A program made the position numbers and the translations under genes. Of a stretch of DNA of 63,440 nucleotides, positions 53,358 through 62,983 are shown in pieces. Positions within the stretch are counted from its first letter, which is position 1, and each line of letters opens with the position of its first letter. Location of the stretch: the NCBI RefSeq assembly GCF_900168125.1, contig NZ_FUZF01000025.1:1-63440 (forward strand), given 5' to 3'. The notes beneath the pieces were generated by a model that made no database searches, was not told the DNA's origin, and saw only the letters and a program-made list of their open reading frames with translations. Source of the DNA: Sphingobacterium nematocida (lineage in GTDB: Bacteria; Bacteroidota; Bacteroidia; Sphingobacteriales; Sphingobacteriaceae).

Positions 53358-56300
53358 TTAAAATTGTACATTCACCCCTAGGGTATAGCTTCTTCTGTTT
53401 GGATAGCCCGCCGACGAATCCCTTCCCAAAGCGGAAACCAACTCCGGATCCGGACCTGAATATTTACTGATCGTAAAAATATTATTCGCCGAAAAATACA
53501 CCCTGGCCGATGTAATACCTAAGTTACGCTGCACAAAACCTCGGTCAAAATTGTAAGACAATGTCGCTGTCGTAAATTTGAAATAAGAACCGTCCTCCTG
53601 AAAAAGGGTTTGATTATAATTAAAAGGATTTATAAACGTGTACCGCCTGAAATCATATACATTCGGATAAGTACCATCTAAATTATCCAAGCTCCATATA
53701 TCAAGATCAGATATCGGCACCAATGCTCCACGAGGTCTATCATCTGCAGCAACATACATTGGGTTACTGTAATTCCGCAACTTATCTGCCATCGCGTTGT
53801 TTAAGACATCCCGCTTGAACGTCATGAAAAACTGCGTATTCAATGACCAGTTTTTAAACTGCATGAAGGCGTTAAATCCGCCAGTGAATACCGGCTGAGA
53901 ATTACCCACCACGACAAGATCATTTTCGTCCAGCACATAATCCCCATTCAGATCGGTCCATATCGGGTCTCCCGCTTGGAAGAAACGCTCATCAGCCAGA
54001 TTACCACCTACACGGTATCGTAGTCCTGTCAGCGGGTTGACCGGAACATCTGCGTCAGAAGCATATACCCCTTTATAATGCAGCAACACATTCGACAAAG
54101 AGTTAATTCCTAGCCTGTATAATATGGCCTGATTATAAATCGAATTATCTGTCACCAATAGTTGTCGCACATTATCTGGCAGTGCTGCTGCATAATCCTT
54201 ATTAAATGCGCCATTAAAATTTAGACTGTAACTCCAGTCGCCTGTCTTACGAGGTCTGTACCCTATGATAAATTCATGTCCCATGTTGACAAGCGATGTT
54301 TCATTGGTATTAACACTTCCAAAGGCATTGATATTCGCGATCTCCTTTGTACGAAGGATCTGGTCGGATTGCTTGTAATAGTTCTCGTACAAAAAGGTAA
54401 GCCCGTTAGTAAAGCCAAATTCTATTGCCCCGTTCAGCGTTGTCGTGGTTTGCGGCAACAAACTAATATTTGGAATCACGCCCATATCCAAGGTCACCGA
54501 CGGTTGATTATTATAGGTCTGACTGTCGGCCGTATAGCGTCCATAGACGTCATAGATTGTTCCGGTAGGGATAATATTTTTTCCCCAGCTACCACGGATC
54601 AAACCATACTCGAGCGCAGACCAATCTCTAAAAAACGGTTCATCCTTAAAGTTCCAGCGCGCCCCTATAGAAGGCAGATTAGACCATGGGTTGGATGCGC
54701 CTGTTGTAGAGGTACCATCCAATCTATAAGAAAACTCGACGATATATTTCGAATCATAGTTGTACGTAAAATTTCCGGCGTAACCAAGGGTACGGCGCTC
54801 ATATAACCCTTTCAAAGTACCTCCTTTTGAGGCTCGGGTATTGTAGCTCAGTCCGTAGCGAATCTGGTCGTTCGGCGTACCGGTCAACTGCATAACATCC
54901 GCTCTAAATTTGCTCACTTCCGCCTCGTTGAAGACATAAGCACTCAGCATATGCTTCTCTTTTAGCGTTTTAGTATACGTTATCATATTCCGATTATACA
55001 GTGTATTCGTCTTGTCATTATACGAGAACACCTCTGTCGCGTTGGAGTTAAGTGCTTCCGGTAGGAAGCGATCCTGAGTTGCTATTTTGTAGTTATAGCT
55101 CATCGTCGTTAAAAAACGTAGCCCATCTACAGGCGAATACTCCAACTCAACCTGCGAGTTGAGATTACCCGTTTTATTATCATTAACCATACTCAGCGCC
55201 GACAAGGCATCTACGCTCCCTGCAAACAAAGACGGCGAGGGCAGCAGAGAACTGGTATTTCCAGAACTGGCTACCCCAGTCTGCTTAAAGGCATTGCCGC
55301 TACCTGTACTGTTCTTGGCCATAGACGGACCCAAGTTTACAAATAACCGAAAGCGGTCAGAGGGTCTATACTGCATATTCATCGGCAGGGAATAACGTGT
55401 AAACCCTGTATTCTCCACAATTCCTTTCTCCGAGTAGTATCCCGGCGCGATCTTATAGTTAAATGTCTGATCACCCCCTGAAACATTCACCGTATGCGAG
55501 GTATTCATCGTCGTTCTGAAAAAATACGACTGCCAGTTGGTCGAATTATTATAAAATGGATTCAATGAATCCGCCAGTATTGGCGTGCTATTGATCAGAT
55601 CCAATGCTGAAAAATAGGAGGTATCATTTTGCATAATCTGATTCACCCGTGCTCTTCTTTCAAATGCTCCGCCGAGCACATTACGTAAATTCGGAGGCGT
55701 ATTAACAAATACCTGCCCCACATATGATACCAAAGGGATTTTGGACTTTCCGCGCTTGGTATTCACCAGAATAACCCCATACGCACCTTTAGAGCCATAG
55801 AGTGCCGTAGCCTGTGCGTCTTTGAGAACCACTATGTCTTCAATATCCTCGACCGGGATCATTGCGATAGGACTTATTCCAGGTCCCGAAGTTTGAAACC
55901 CGTACTCATAATTGGTACCCTCGTCAATCGGTACCCCATCGATTACATACAAGGGTGATGTGGGCGTCAGGAAAGCGTCATCTCCAGAACCTTGCACATT
56001 CAATGTGGATATACCCCGGATCGCCACGCTTCCTCTCATTCCAGGTGTACCGTTGTTCAATTGCACATTCATCCCCGGTACCTTACCTTGCAACAAATCC
56101 GTAAAATTTGCTACCGGTACATCTTGGATTTCCTTTCCGGATATCACCACAGCAGAACCGGTTAGCGAGGACTTTTTACGGGCTACATAGCCCACCACCA
56201 CAGCCTCATCTAGCGTATTATCCACTACGTCCATCACCACGGTGTAATTTGTCTTGCCAGCCTCTACAGTTATGTAAGCGGCCTCATGCCCGAGTATCTT

Positions 56301-56516
56301 AAATGATAATCTTGTATCTACAGGTACCTTCACAGAAAACCTACCCTGTGCATTACTGGCACTTATTGCCTTCTTGGTCTTCATATTGGTTATTGAAACA
56401 CCACTCAGGTTTTCTCCAGACGAACTTTTAACCGATCCAGTGACGGTCAGCTCCTGAGCTTCAAGCCGAAGAACCAAAAAGTTTAGTAATAAAAATATAA
56501 ACGTTAATCTTTTCAT
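53358..56516 (-). CDS. SusC/RagA family TonB-linked outer membrane protein, copy 2
   Basis: A 1052-residue TonB-dependent transporter. It has a signal peptide (RLTFIFLLLNFLVLRLEAQ), a CarboxypepD_reg-like domain (about 22-98; TVTGSVKSSSGENLSGVSI), a plug with the TonB-box-like DEAVVVGYVARKKSSLTGS and DLLQGKVPGMNVQLNNG, and the barrel. It ends in a short aromatic terminus (LGVNVQF), the usual C-terminal signal for BamA. It imports ligand captured by SusD. It opens the second SusC-SusD-fasciclin-DUF quartet, 15 bp after the DUF5007-like gene, with no separate promoter evident. Confidence 0.95.
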   Translation of the reverse strand: MKRLTFIFLLLNFLVLRLEAQELTVTGSVKSSSGENLSGVSITNMKTKKAISASNAQGRFSVKVPVDTRLSFKILGHEAAYITVEAGKTNYTVVMDVVDNTLDEAVVVGYVARKKSSLTGSAVVISGKEIQDVPVANFTDLLQGKVPGMNVQLNNGTPGMRGSVAIRGISTLNVQGSGDDAFLTPTSPLYVIDGVPIDEGTNYEYGFQTSGPGISPIAMIPVEDIEDIVVLKDAQATALYGSKGAYGVILVNTKRGKSKIPLVSYVGQVFVNTPPNLRNVLGGAFERRARVNQIMQNDTSYFSALDLINSTPILADSLNPFYNNSTNWQSYFFRTTMNTSHTVNVSGGDQTFNYKIAPGYYSEKGIVENTGFTRYSLPMNMQYRPSDRFRLFVNLGPSMAKNSTGSGNAFKQTGVASSGNTSSLLPSPSLFAGSVDALSALSMVNDNKTGNLNSQVELEYSPVDGLRFLTTMSYNYKIATQDRFLPEALNSNATEVFSYNDKTNTLYNRNMITYTKTLKEKHMLSAYVFNEAEVSKFRADVMQLTGTPNDQIRYGLSYNTRASKGGTLKGLYERRTLGYAGNFTYNYDSKYIVEFSYRLDGTSTTGASNPWSNLPSIGARWNFKDEPFFRDWSALEYGLIRGSWGKNIIPTGTIYDVYGRYTADSQTYNNQPSVTLDMGVIPNISLLPQTTTTLNGAIEFGFTNGLTFLYENYYKQSDQILRTKEIANINAFGSVNTNETSLVNMGHEFIIGYRPRKTGDWSYSLNFNGAFNKDYAAALPDNVRQLLVTDNSIYNQAILYRLGINSLSNVLLHYKGVYASDADVPVNPLTGLRYRVGGNLADERFFQAGDPIWTDLNGDYVLDENDLVVVGNSQPVFTGGFNAFMQFKNWSLNTQFFMTFKRDVLNNAMADKLRNYSNPMYVAADDRPRGALVPISDLDIWSLDNLDGTYPNVYDFRRYTFINPFNYNQTLFQEDGSYFKFTTATLSYNFDRGFVQRNLGITSARVYFSANNIFTISKYSGPDPELVSALGRDSSAGYPNRRSYTLGVNVQF

Positions 56517-56531
56517 GCGGTTAAAAATTGT

Positions 56532-57569
56532 CTAGTCATTATCAAATTTCGGTGTCTCGCCTCTAAATCTAAACTGAATCTCCCAATGCCCTTCTTCGTA
56601 TATGGAAAAATTAAAACCAAGCATCGCTGGCGACAACAATCCACCAAAGCCAACCCGGTCGCAACGTAAGAGAATTCTTGCCATACTGCCATCTGAGGTC
56701 GTATAGTTTGACGGGTATTTTACCAACGGAATCGGATAAGCCACATCGTATGTTACCTTATTGTCCTTAAAAACAGGATTAAAACCGTGGATCATCTTGT
56801 TCCATTCCGTATCCTTAAATAGACGAATATCGAGCGGATTATTGAGCGAATCCATTAAGCTGATACTCAGGGTTCCTCCTGGAGTTTTATTTTCTGTATC
56901 CTTAATGACAAACACCTGAATATCACTACCGAAAATATAATCCCCTGTCCGCTCGCCGACCAGTCCTACGGCAACCGATATCGGTAGCGCTGCATTGGCT
57001 GCCAGCCCCGTCACTTCATTGTACTGTGAAGGTTCATACGCCCGCTCTTTAAACGGTTTCAGCTTCAGATTACGCGCATACTTGCGGCCTCCCGAATTGC
57101 TGATTTCCACATCAAACTCATACCCGGGATCCGGCTGTGTCTTTATCCAGTTTGAATTTCCGAAATCCCAAAACATAATATCCCCGGAATTTTTTCCAAC
57201 TTCCAGAATAGAGCGATACTCGACCACCCGTTTTGCCTCTATCTCTGCTATAGACTTTTCTTCGGCGGTATATTTTGACTTCCATACTTTCATCGGGAAT
57301 TTATCGGTCAGCTCGGTCGCCGGCTCACCGTCTGATCGTCGCACATTGACGAGTTTAAAATCGAGAGGAAAAGAAGAGGATGTACCCATAGTTGCTGCAT
57401 TTTCGAATACGGTTTTGCGGCCTAGCGTCGGAGTATACTCCGTTGTCAGGTAGTTTACATCATCGCCCAGAGCGTCCACGCTATCCGGGATCAGGGATTT
57501 ACACGAAGTAATGACCAATGCCCCTGCTAGGAGTTGTAATAATAAGTTAGTTTTTATCACACTTTTCAT
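56532..57569 (-). CDS. DUF5007-like surface lipoprotein
   Basis: A 345-residue lipoprotein (GALVITSCKSL, Cys about 23) of mainly beta structure. I associate it with DUF5007 from its length, its place behind a fasciclin gene and motifs such as YLTTEYTPTLGRKTVFENA, but this is from memory and not secure. It contains a repeated acidic/aromatic pattern and ends EIQFRFRGETPKF. It has no visible catalytic motif. It is probably a ligand-binding accessory of the first SusC/SusD pair. Confidence 0.68.
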   Translation of the reverse strand: MKSVIKTNLLLQLLAGALVITSCKSLIPDSVDALGDDVNYLTTEYTPTLGRKTVFENAATMGTSSSFPLDFKLVNVRRSDGEPATELTDKFPMKVWKSKYTAEEKSIAEIEAKRVVEYRSILEVGKNSGDIMFWDFGNSNWIKTQPDPGYEFDVEISNSGGRKYARNLKLKPFKERAYEPSQYNEVTGLAANAALPISVAVGLVGERTGDYIFGSDIQVFVIKDTENKTPGGTLSISLMDSLNNPLDIRLFKDTEWNKMIHGFNPVFKDNKVTYDVAYPIPLVKYPSNYTTSDGSMARILLRCDRVGFGGLLSPAMLGFNFSIYEEGHWEIQFRFRGETPKFDND

Positions 57570-57578
57570 AATTATCTA

Positions 57579-58256
57579 TTACTGTGCTGAATATTTACTA
57601 GTAAATTTATTAAAGCCAAAATCATGACCTCCCGAAAGGATATGAATCACTCCATTGCTGGTTTTGACATCTACCGCCAGCGTATTTACACGCTGCCAAT
57701 AACGTTGGAATATCGAGTTATTGGTATCGCTGAAAACCAATTGACGCTGCCCGCCACCTACAAAACCGGAGGCATTCAAAACCTGAAACTGGATGTGCAT
57801 TTTATAATCCGTTTTCGTACTGGTCACCATCTGACCATCGATAAAGGGGGCCAGCGTCTCGGTATAATAAGGTTGATTAAGCACATAACGATTAACCATA
57901 GAATCCAGATCTTCCAGTTTCACATCTTCCAGATAGAGCGGGGCCTTTCCCGTGAGCTTCCTGGTGGTGTTTAATGATCCCACAGCGATTTCAAAACTCC
58001 TGTTCGTAGCGGCGAATAAAGTTAACGTTGAATCCGCATTATCAAGCTTGCGACGCAAATCCGGCACCCTATCCAGCACGCGCAAGAGCGAATCGTATAC
58101 CCCCTTATGGCTTTTCAGGTAAGCATATATCGTCCCTTCGTATACCTTTTCCTCGGCCTGATAATCGTAATAAAAATCATCCCCTTTTTCACACGATCCG
58201 AATACCAATGCGATCAGCGGAAATAATAAAAGAAATTGTCTTAGTAGTTTTTTCAT
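57579..58256 (-). CDS. Fasciclin-domain lipoprotein, copy 1
   Basis: A 225-residue lipoprotein (ALVFGSCEKGDDF, Cys about 21) made of one FAS1-like domain: YEGTIYAYLKSHKGVYDSLL, LTLFAATNRSFEIAV and SNGVIHILSGGHDFGFNKF. It parallels 51093-51800 in order of motifs and genomic position. It lies 12 bases after the first SusD and nine before the DUF5007-like gene. An adhesive or scaffold role within the SusCD assembly is inferred. Confidence 0.85.
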   Translation of the reverse strand: MKKLLRQFLLLFPLIALVFGSCEKGDDFYYDYQAEEKVYEGTIYAYLKSHKGVYDSLLRVLDRVPDLRRKLDNADSTLTLFAATNRSFEIAVGSLNTTRKLTGKAPLYLEDVKLEDLDSMVNRYVLNQPYYTETLAPFIDGQMVTSTKTDYKMHIQFQVLNASGFVGGGQRQLVFSDTNNSIFQRYWQRVNTLAVDVKTSNGVIHILSGGHDFGFNKFTSKYSAQ

Positions 58257-58268
58257 AATTTAAGCAGA

Positions 58269-59789
58269 TTATTTCCAGTAATTATTCTGTTCTAGCTCCT
58301 TATTCTTACGCAATACATCGTTAGAAATCGGCCAATAAATCCCATCCTTCGCTATCAAATCCACCAATTCTGTACTCACCGCTTTCAATCGATTATGGCG
58401 CACCTGATCATACCATCGCCATCCTTCTCCCATCAATTCGCGTCTACGCTCATTAAAAATCTCATCAATCAAAGGCGTGGTCGACACGACAGAATAGCCT
58501 TGCACCTTCCTGTTTGCTTTTATCCGGTTCAAAAGGGATATCGCTTCGTCTTTTACCCCCAGAACGGCCAATGCTTCTGCCCGCAGCAATGCTATCTCCT
58601 CCAATCGAGTAAAGATCAGGTTAGATCCGTACACTGCATAGGCGCCATTCGATTCCCCGTCGCGGAGAATTTTAATTTTGCTGAACAAAGGAATCTCTCC
58701 GCTGTAGTTCGTAAAATAATTGGTTCGTGTCAAGCCTGAAACGGTGTCTATACCGAAACGCGTATCGTTGATATCGTTAAATACCTCAACAATGGTGTCT
58801 TTCGGAACATAAATGTCGGGCTTCTGCTTAGCAATAATCGGATAGGCCAGGGTAAGCTCCTCAATATGTCCTGTTGCGGATGCTTCCCCATAGATATAAG
58901 GAGAGGGAATAGAAAACAACTGTCCCGCGGCATAATTATTGGAAAAAACACCGGACAAGCCAGAAAGGTTTCCGATGGACGTAATATAAGTCAACAACCC
59001 CGATGCATAATTATCGATAATGAACTTGGTGTAGGTATCTACATTAATATATTTTCCTTGCCAAGCCGAAATATGGGCCAAAATACTGTATCCTGTAAGT
59101 TTATTGAATAACACAGACCGCCAATAACCGCTATTCTCACCGTAGTAGCTGGTCGGCGCTATACCGTATGAGTACGGTAGATCTTCAATAACACTCAAGA
59201 TCTCGCTTTCAGCAAAGTTCAAAACAGTCTGTGCTGCCGTCCGGGGTCTGTGTTCAAACACCCCGTCATCAAATGATTTGGACAATAAAGGCACATCTCC
59301 CCAAATACGTACCATATAAAAATAAGTAAACGCTCTTATCGCCTTGGCTTGTGCGATATCCAACTTGAGATTGACCTCGGTATACCGGGAGTCTTTGGAC
59401 ATCACCTCAGGGGCACGTTCAATAAAGACAGAAGCTGCATTGATCACGGCGTAAAATCTTCGCCAATTTGTGAGATCTTTGATCAGCGGATGAGCTGCCT
59501 TAAGGTTGCCTTCGTTGATGGCCTTCAGGTCCTGTCTATTATACGAAATAAAATCGCCGGAACGTAGCTCGCCATACATCCAATGAGAGTTATTTTCCAA
59601 CATGGACGCCCTCAGCAACGCGTACATTCCTATAAGCGATGATTTAGTATCCGAAATACTAGTCCACTGCAATGTTTCTGAAGATACTTCTCCAGAGACG
59701 ATATCCAGCTGTTTAGAACACCCCGAAAAAGTCACTTGTATCAGGAACAAGCCACATATAAACTTCAATATTTTTGCTTTTATCTTCAT
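58269..59789 (-). CDS. SusD/RagB family nutrient-binding outer membrane lipoprotein, copy 1
   Basis: A 506-residue lipoprotein (LIQVTFSGCSKQ, Cys about 23). SusD hallmarks are AKAIRAFTYFYMVRIWGDVP in the TPR region, RLEEIALLRAEALAVLGVKD and the C-terminal FNERRRELMGEGWRWYDQVR. It pairs with the SusC encoded 16 bp upstream. The ATG at 59789 begins the signal peptide; in-frame upstream codons up to 59876 would overlap SusC and add an unlikely Cys-containing tail. The protein shares the family fold but only modest similarity with the second SusD. Confidence 0.93.
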   Translation of the reverse strand: MKIKAKILKFICGLFLIQVTFSGCSKQLDIVSGEVSSETLQWTSISDTKSSLIGMYALLRASMLENNSHWMYGELRSGDFISYNRQDLKAINEGNLKAAHPLIKDLTNWRRFYAVINAASVFIERAPEVMSKDSRYTEVNLKLDIAQAKAIRAFTYFYMVRIWGDVPLLSKSFDDGVFEHRPRTAAQTVLNFAESEILSVIEDLPYSYGIAPTSYYGENSGYWRSVLFNKLTGYSILAHISAWQGKYINVDTYTKFIIDNYASGLLTYITSIGNLSGLSGVFSNNYAAGQLFSIPSPYIYGEASATGHIEELTLAYPIIAKQKPDIYVPKDTIVEVFNDINDTRFGIDTVSGLTRTNYFTNYSGEIPLFSKIKILRDGESNGAYAVYGSNLIFTRLEEIALLRAEALAVLGVKDEAISLLNRIKANRKVQGYSVVSTTPLIDEIFNERRRELMGEGWRWYDQVRHNRLKAVSTELVDLIAKDGIYWPISNDVLRKNKELEQNNYWK

Positions 59790-59805
59790 GATATAATTTC
59801 CTTTT

Positions 59806-62757
59806 TTACAAATCCAATTTAAATCCGATAGTATAGGTAGGAGTCTGCGGCAAACCGTAACCATCGTAATAACCATTTATATTTACAAGCTCCGGATCCC
59901 TTCCCGAAAATTTAGTAAAGGTATACAGGTTGTTGACAGTAGCATAGATGTAGGCTTTTCGCAGCGTTTTCACACCATGAAGAAAAGAAGCATTTGTCAA
60001 GCTATAGCCCAGTGAAACCCCTCTTACCTTGAGATAAGAAGCATCCTCCAAAAACAGATCCTGGTCGACACGGTAAGGATCTACCCCGCTCCACACATTG
60101 TACAGCGGATATTTAGCGATATCCACATCTTGTTGCCAGTGAAATATCTCACGCACCGACGAAATAGAATTATTGGATTCGTTATTGATAAAATTATACT
60201 TTGTCGCAGCCCTGTCATTCAATACTTTATGCCCAAGCGCAAAAACCAAATCTACATTAAGGTCAAAATTTTTGTAAGCGAAACGGTTATTAAAACCTCC
60301 AAAAACTTTCGGCAGCGCATTGCCTTTTAACACTTTATCATCTTCATTGATCCTAAAATCACCATTTTGATCTTTCCATTTCGGATCTCCGTAGCCGAAG
60401 GCGATACCATCGTTACTGAATTTCTCTTCGTCGGATACCGGTACCTCGGCTTCGCTGTCATAGCGTCCTACATTTTCGAGTACCCAGAATGCATCCGCAG
60501 ATTCGCCGACTCGCAAGAGTCTGTTGCCTACAGCAAGCTCCTTAAGTCCATTTGGCAGAGCGGTAACTTCGCTTTTGTTCAGGTTGAGGTTCAACCCCGT
60601 ACTCCACTGAAAAGACTCCATATTGTCAAAGATCTTTGCTTTTAGCGTAAGGTCTAGCCCCCTATTACGTATAGCCAATCCGTTTTTGAATTCGCCGACA
60701 TATCCATATTCTTCTGGAACTGGAACCAAAGCCACCTGGTTCTTATCTTCTTTTTGATATACGGATAAGCCTGCAGTCAATCTATTGTTATAAAAAGACT
60801 TCAAAATCGTCAAATCCATTTGATCGACATAGGCCCAGCCCATATCATATCCAACCCACCCTCGGTTATACGGGCGTGACAACCCGGCATTTCCGTAATA
60901 AGACATAATACTGGATTCGTTAGACCAGTTCATATTCGGAGAATATTGCGGCCCTACGCCCAAGCGGCTATCCATCTGTATTCTTCCCAAACGGCCCGCA
61001 GAAACCTGAAGCGAAAATTCATTATCTTGTTCCAACTGTTTGTTGATATTCCATTTCACGCTGGCAGAGGGTGTAAACAACCATCTATGATCGGGTTGAA
61101 CAGCTGATGATCCGTCCCAACGCAATACCCCGTTTACTGCCAAAATAGAATTAAAATCATAACCAAAACGTCCGTATACGGAGAAAAGACGATTATACTC
61201 CGTATTGTACCAGCGGTATACTTTCAGTCCTCCTTGAGCGACCAAATAATCAGCAGCATCAGTTTTACCGTTCACCACATTTAATTTGATAAAATCATTT
61301 GGCCCGTCAAAGGCTTTTGCATACCCAAAGCGATATAGATCGTCCATGTATTCAACACCTCCGTTAAAAGACAAACGATTCTTTTCATTGATGTCATAGG
61401 CGTAACTCACGCGATTTGTGAAAGCGTATCGTTGCGAATAACCATAATAATTCGAAATGTAATTGATGGTCTCCATCAATTCTGTTGGGTAGAACACGTC
61501 ACGAATACCCTCGCTATAATCGACCATAAATGTGCTCGTATACTTCAAATTATTCAAAATATCAAAAGACAACGATAGGTTACCCTGTAGACTATTGGTA
61601 ATATTATCATCTACCGAACGCTTATAATTGCCCAGATAATTCTGATAGAGCCCTAGATTGGGCGACAGTGGTGTTGATAAATCCGGAAGGTAGCCCATTT
61701 CGGAGTACCTGTCCCTCAAGTTACGATTACGATCCCTTTCAGTGCGAGTTCCGTTGATATAAGCGGAAACAGTAAACCACGAAAAAGGTAACATATTGAT
61801 ATTAAGCAACGCATTATAGCGATCAAAATTATTATTATCGGCTGTTGAGCTGTTTTTAGTAGTTCCAGCCAGAAACCCAAAGTTGGCACGGTCTGTTCCA
61901 CCTCTTAAACTCATATCTATAGAGTATAAAGACGCATTTCTATAGTAAGCATCCTGCCACTTCGAAGGCCCATAATAGTTCAGGTTTGTAGAGTCTGCCA
62001 AAAAACCCGGATATACCTGTCTAGCCTCAGCAGTATTGTTATACAAGGCGTAGAATGGTTGTCTGAATAGATTTTCATAATGTGCATTGACAGGTGTTAC
62101 AGCAGGCTTCCGATTAATTCCAAAATATGAATTTACAGAAATCTCCCTTGCGCCTGAAATACCGCCGAATGTCGTAATCAAAATCGCACCATTAGCTGCC
62201 AAGGGTCCCAAGGTAGCCAAACGCGCGGGATCTTTTACAACCTCGATAGACTCAATGGCACTAATGTCTACAAAATTATAAAAATCAGTCTCCGGCCCCA
62301 ATCTATTGAACTTATAGGGCTGTGAATTGTAGGCAAAACTATGATTAGTCGTCATAGGGATTCCGTTTACAAATACAGTTGGCCGCGCATTATTTAATGC
62401 CTGGGTTTCAAAAAGAGGAATGCCCGCTCCCCTAACGATGACATTTTGCAGTGTACCGGACTCAGCCGTTGGCTGTTGCACATAAACCCCCGCCAACTGA
62501 CCCTTTAAAAAATCGGCTATGTTGGTATAGGGCTTAAGTTTTGCTCTATTGATCTCCACAGTATCAATAGAATGTTTAACTTTTCGGAGTGACTCAAACT
62601 TCTTCAAATCCGCCTCAGTAAGCTCTTCTTCTTCGATCGTATCAGCTTGGAGTATTAGCCTCTCATTAATAGAACGAGCGCTAAAGCCATGAGACATACT
62701 CTTAATGCTAAACCCGCCGATCAATGCGGTAATTAGTATACAAATTTTCCTTAACAT
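59806..62757 (-). CDS. SusC-like TonB-dependent outer membrane protein lacking the N-terminal beta-sandwich
   Basis: A 983-residue TonB-dependent transporter. A probable signal sequence (LRKICILITALIGGFSIKS) is followed not by the usual CarboxypepD_reg domain but by a charged acidic/basic linker (DTIEEEELTEADLKKFESLR). The plug then follows (about 65-205; FLKGQLAGVYVQQPTAES, NVIVRGAG, PARLATLGPLAANGAILITT) and the barrel, ending YTIGFKLDL. The plug and barrel look normal. It is the first gene of the 12-gene locus, 91 bp below a candidate promoter with LacI-type operators. Confidence 0.92.
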   Translation of the reverse strand: MLRKICILITALIGGFSIKSMSHGFSARSINERLILQADTIEEEELTEADLKKFESLRKVKHSIDTVEINRAKLKPYTNIADFLKGQLAGVYVQQPTAESGTLQNVIVRGAGIPLFETQALNNARPTVFVNGIPMTTNHSFAYNSQPYKFNRLGPETDFYNFVDISAIESIEVVKDPARLATLGPLAANGAILITTFGGISGAREISVNSYFGINRKPAVTPVNAHYENLFRQPFYALYNNTAEARQVYPGFLADSTNLNYYGPSKWQDAYYRNASLYSIDMSLRGGTDRANFGFLAGTTKNSSTADNNNFDRYNALLNINMLPFSWFTVSAYINGTRTERDRNRNLRDRYSEMGYLPDLSTPLSPNLGLYQNYLGNYKRSVDDNITNSLQGNLSLSFDILNNLKYTSTFMVDYSEGIRDVFYPTELMETINYISNYYGYSQRYAFTNRVSYAYDINEKNRLSFNGGVEYMDDLYRFGYAKAFDGPNDFIKLNVVNGKTDAADYLVAQGGLKVYRWYNTEYNRLFSVYGRFGYDFNSILAVNGVLRWDGSSAVQPDHRWLFTPSASVKWNINKQLEQDNEFSLQVSAGRLGRIQMDSRLGVGPQYSPNMNWSNESSIMSYYGNAGLSRPYNRGWVGYDMGWAYVDQMDLTILKSFYNNRLTAGLSVYQKEDKNQVALVPVPEEYGYVGEFKNGLAIRNRGLDLTLKAKIFDNMESFQWSTGLNLNLNKSEVTALPNGLKELAVGNRLLRVGESADAFWVLENVGRYDSEAEVPVSDEEKFSNDGIAFGYGDPKWKDQNGDFRINEDDKVLKGNALPKVFGGFNNRFAYKNFDLNVDLVFALGHKVLNDRAATKYNFINNESNNSISSVREIFHWQQDVDIAKYPLYNVWSGVDPYRVDQDLFLEDASYLKVRGVSLGYSLTNASFLHGVKTLRKAYIYATVNNLYTFTKFSGRDPELVNINGYYDGYGLPQTPTYTIGFKLDL

Positions 62758-62847
62758 ATTAAGAATTTTAGGAGTTCTTTGGTTTATTGTTAATTAATTT
62801 AAGTTCGTTAGCTATTAGCAATAATAAAAAATATATCCATAACATGT

Positions 62848-62878
62848 CTAACATAACCGAACGAAATCGTTTGCGCAA
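62848..62878 (-). promoter_or_regulatory. Candidate promoter of the Sus-like operon
   Basis: On the minus strand TTG (62876-62878) is followed by 20 bases and TATGTTAG (62848-62855), the Bacteroidetes promoter spacing with one mismatch in the -7 box. The spacer is occupied by a LacI-type operator match. The start of transcription would lie about 85 bases before the SusC ATG. Confidence 0.45.
62862..62875. promoter_or_regulatory. LacI-family-type operator match, site 1
   Basis: CGAAATCGTTTGCG fits the general LacI/GalR operator pattern CGnAAnCGnTTnCG at every defined position. It lies between the candidate -33 and -7 boxes, a position where binding would repress. Function is inferred; no LacI gene is in the window. 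Confidence 0.5.
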
Positions 62879-62883
62879 TTTCA

Positions 62884-62897
62884 CACAACCGTTTGCG
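62884..62897. promoter_or_regulatory. LacI-family-type operator match, site 2
   Basis: CACAACCGTTTGCG fits the same pattern with one mismatch, exactly 22 bp (two helical turns) from site 1. The two sites share CGTTTGCGCAATT as a direct repeat (62868 and 62890). Confidence 0.45.
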
Positions 62898-62983
62898 CAA
62901 TTCAGTCAATTAGCCAGTGTGTTGCAATTCACTCCATCTTCTTTATTAAAAATCTAAGTAAATTCAGTCCAAAAAAATTAATT

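Noticed and set aside
54276..54806. A 176-codon plus-strand open frame opposite the second SusC gene
   Set aside because: It lies wholly inside the SusC gene on the opposite strand, shows no domain, and its composition is that of a shadow frame. The same applies to 12329-12778 and 28898-29341.
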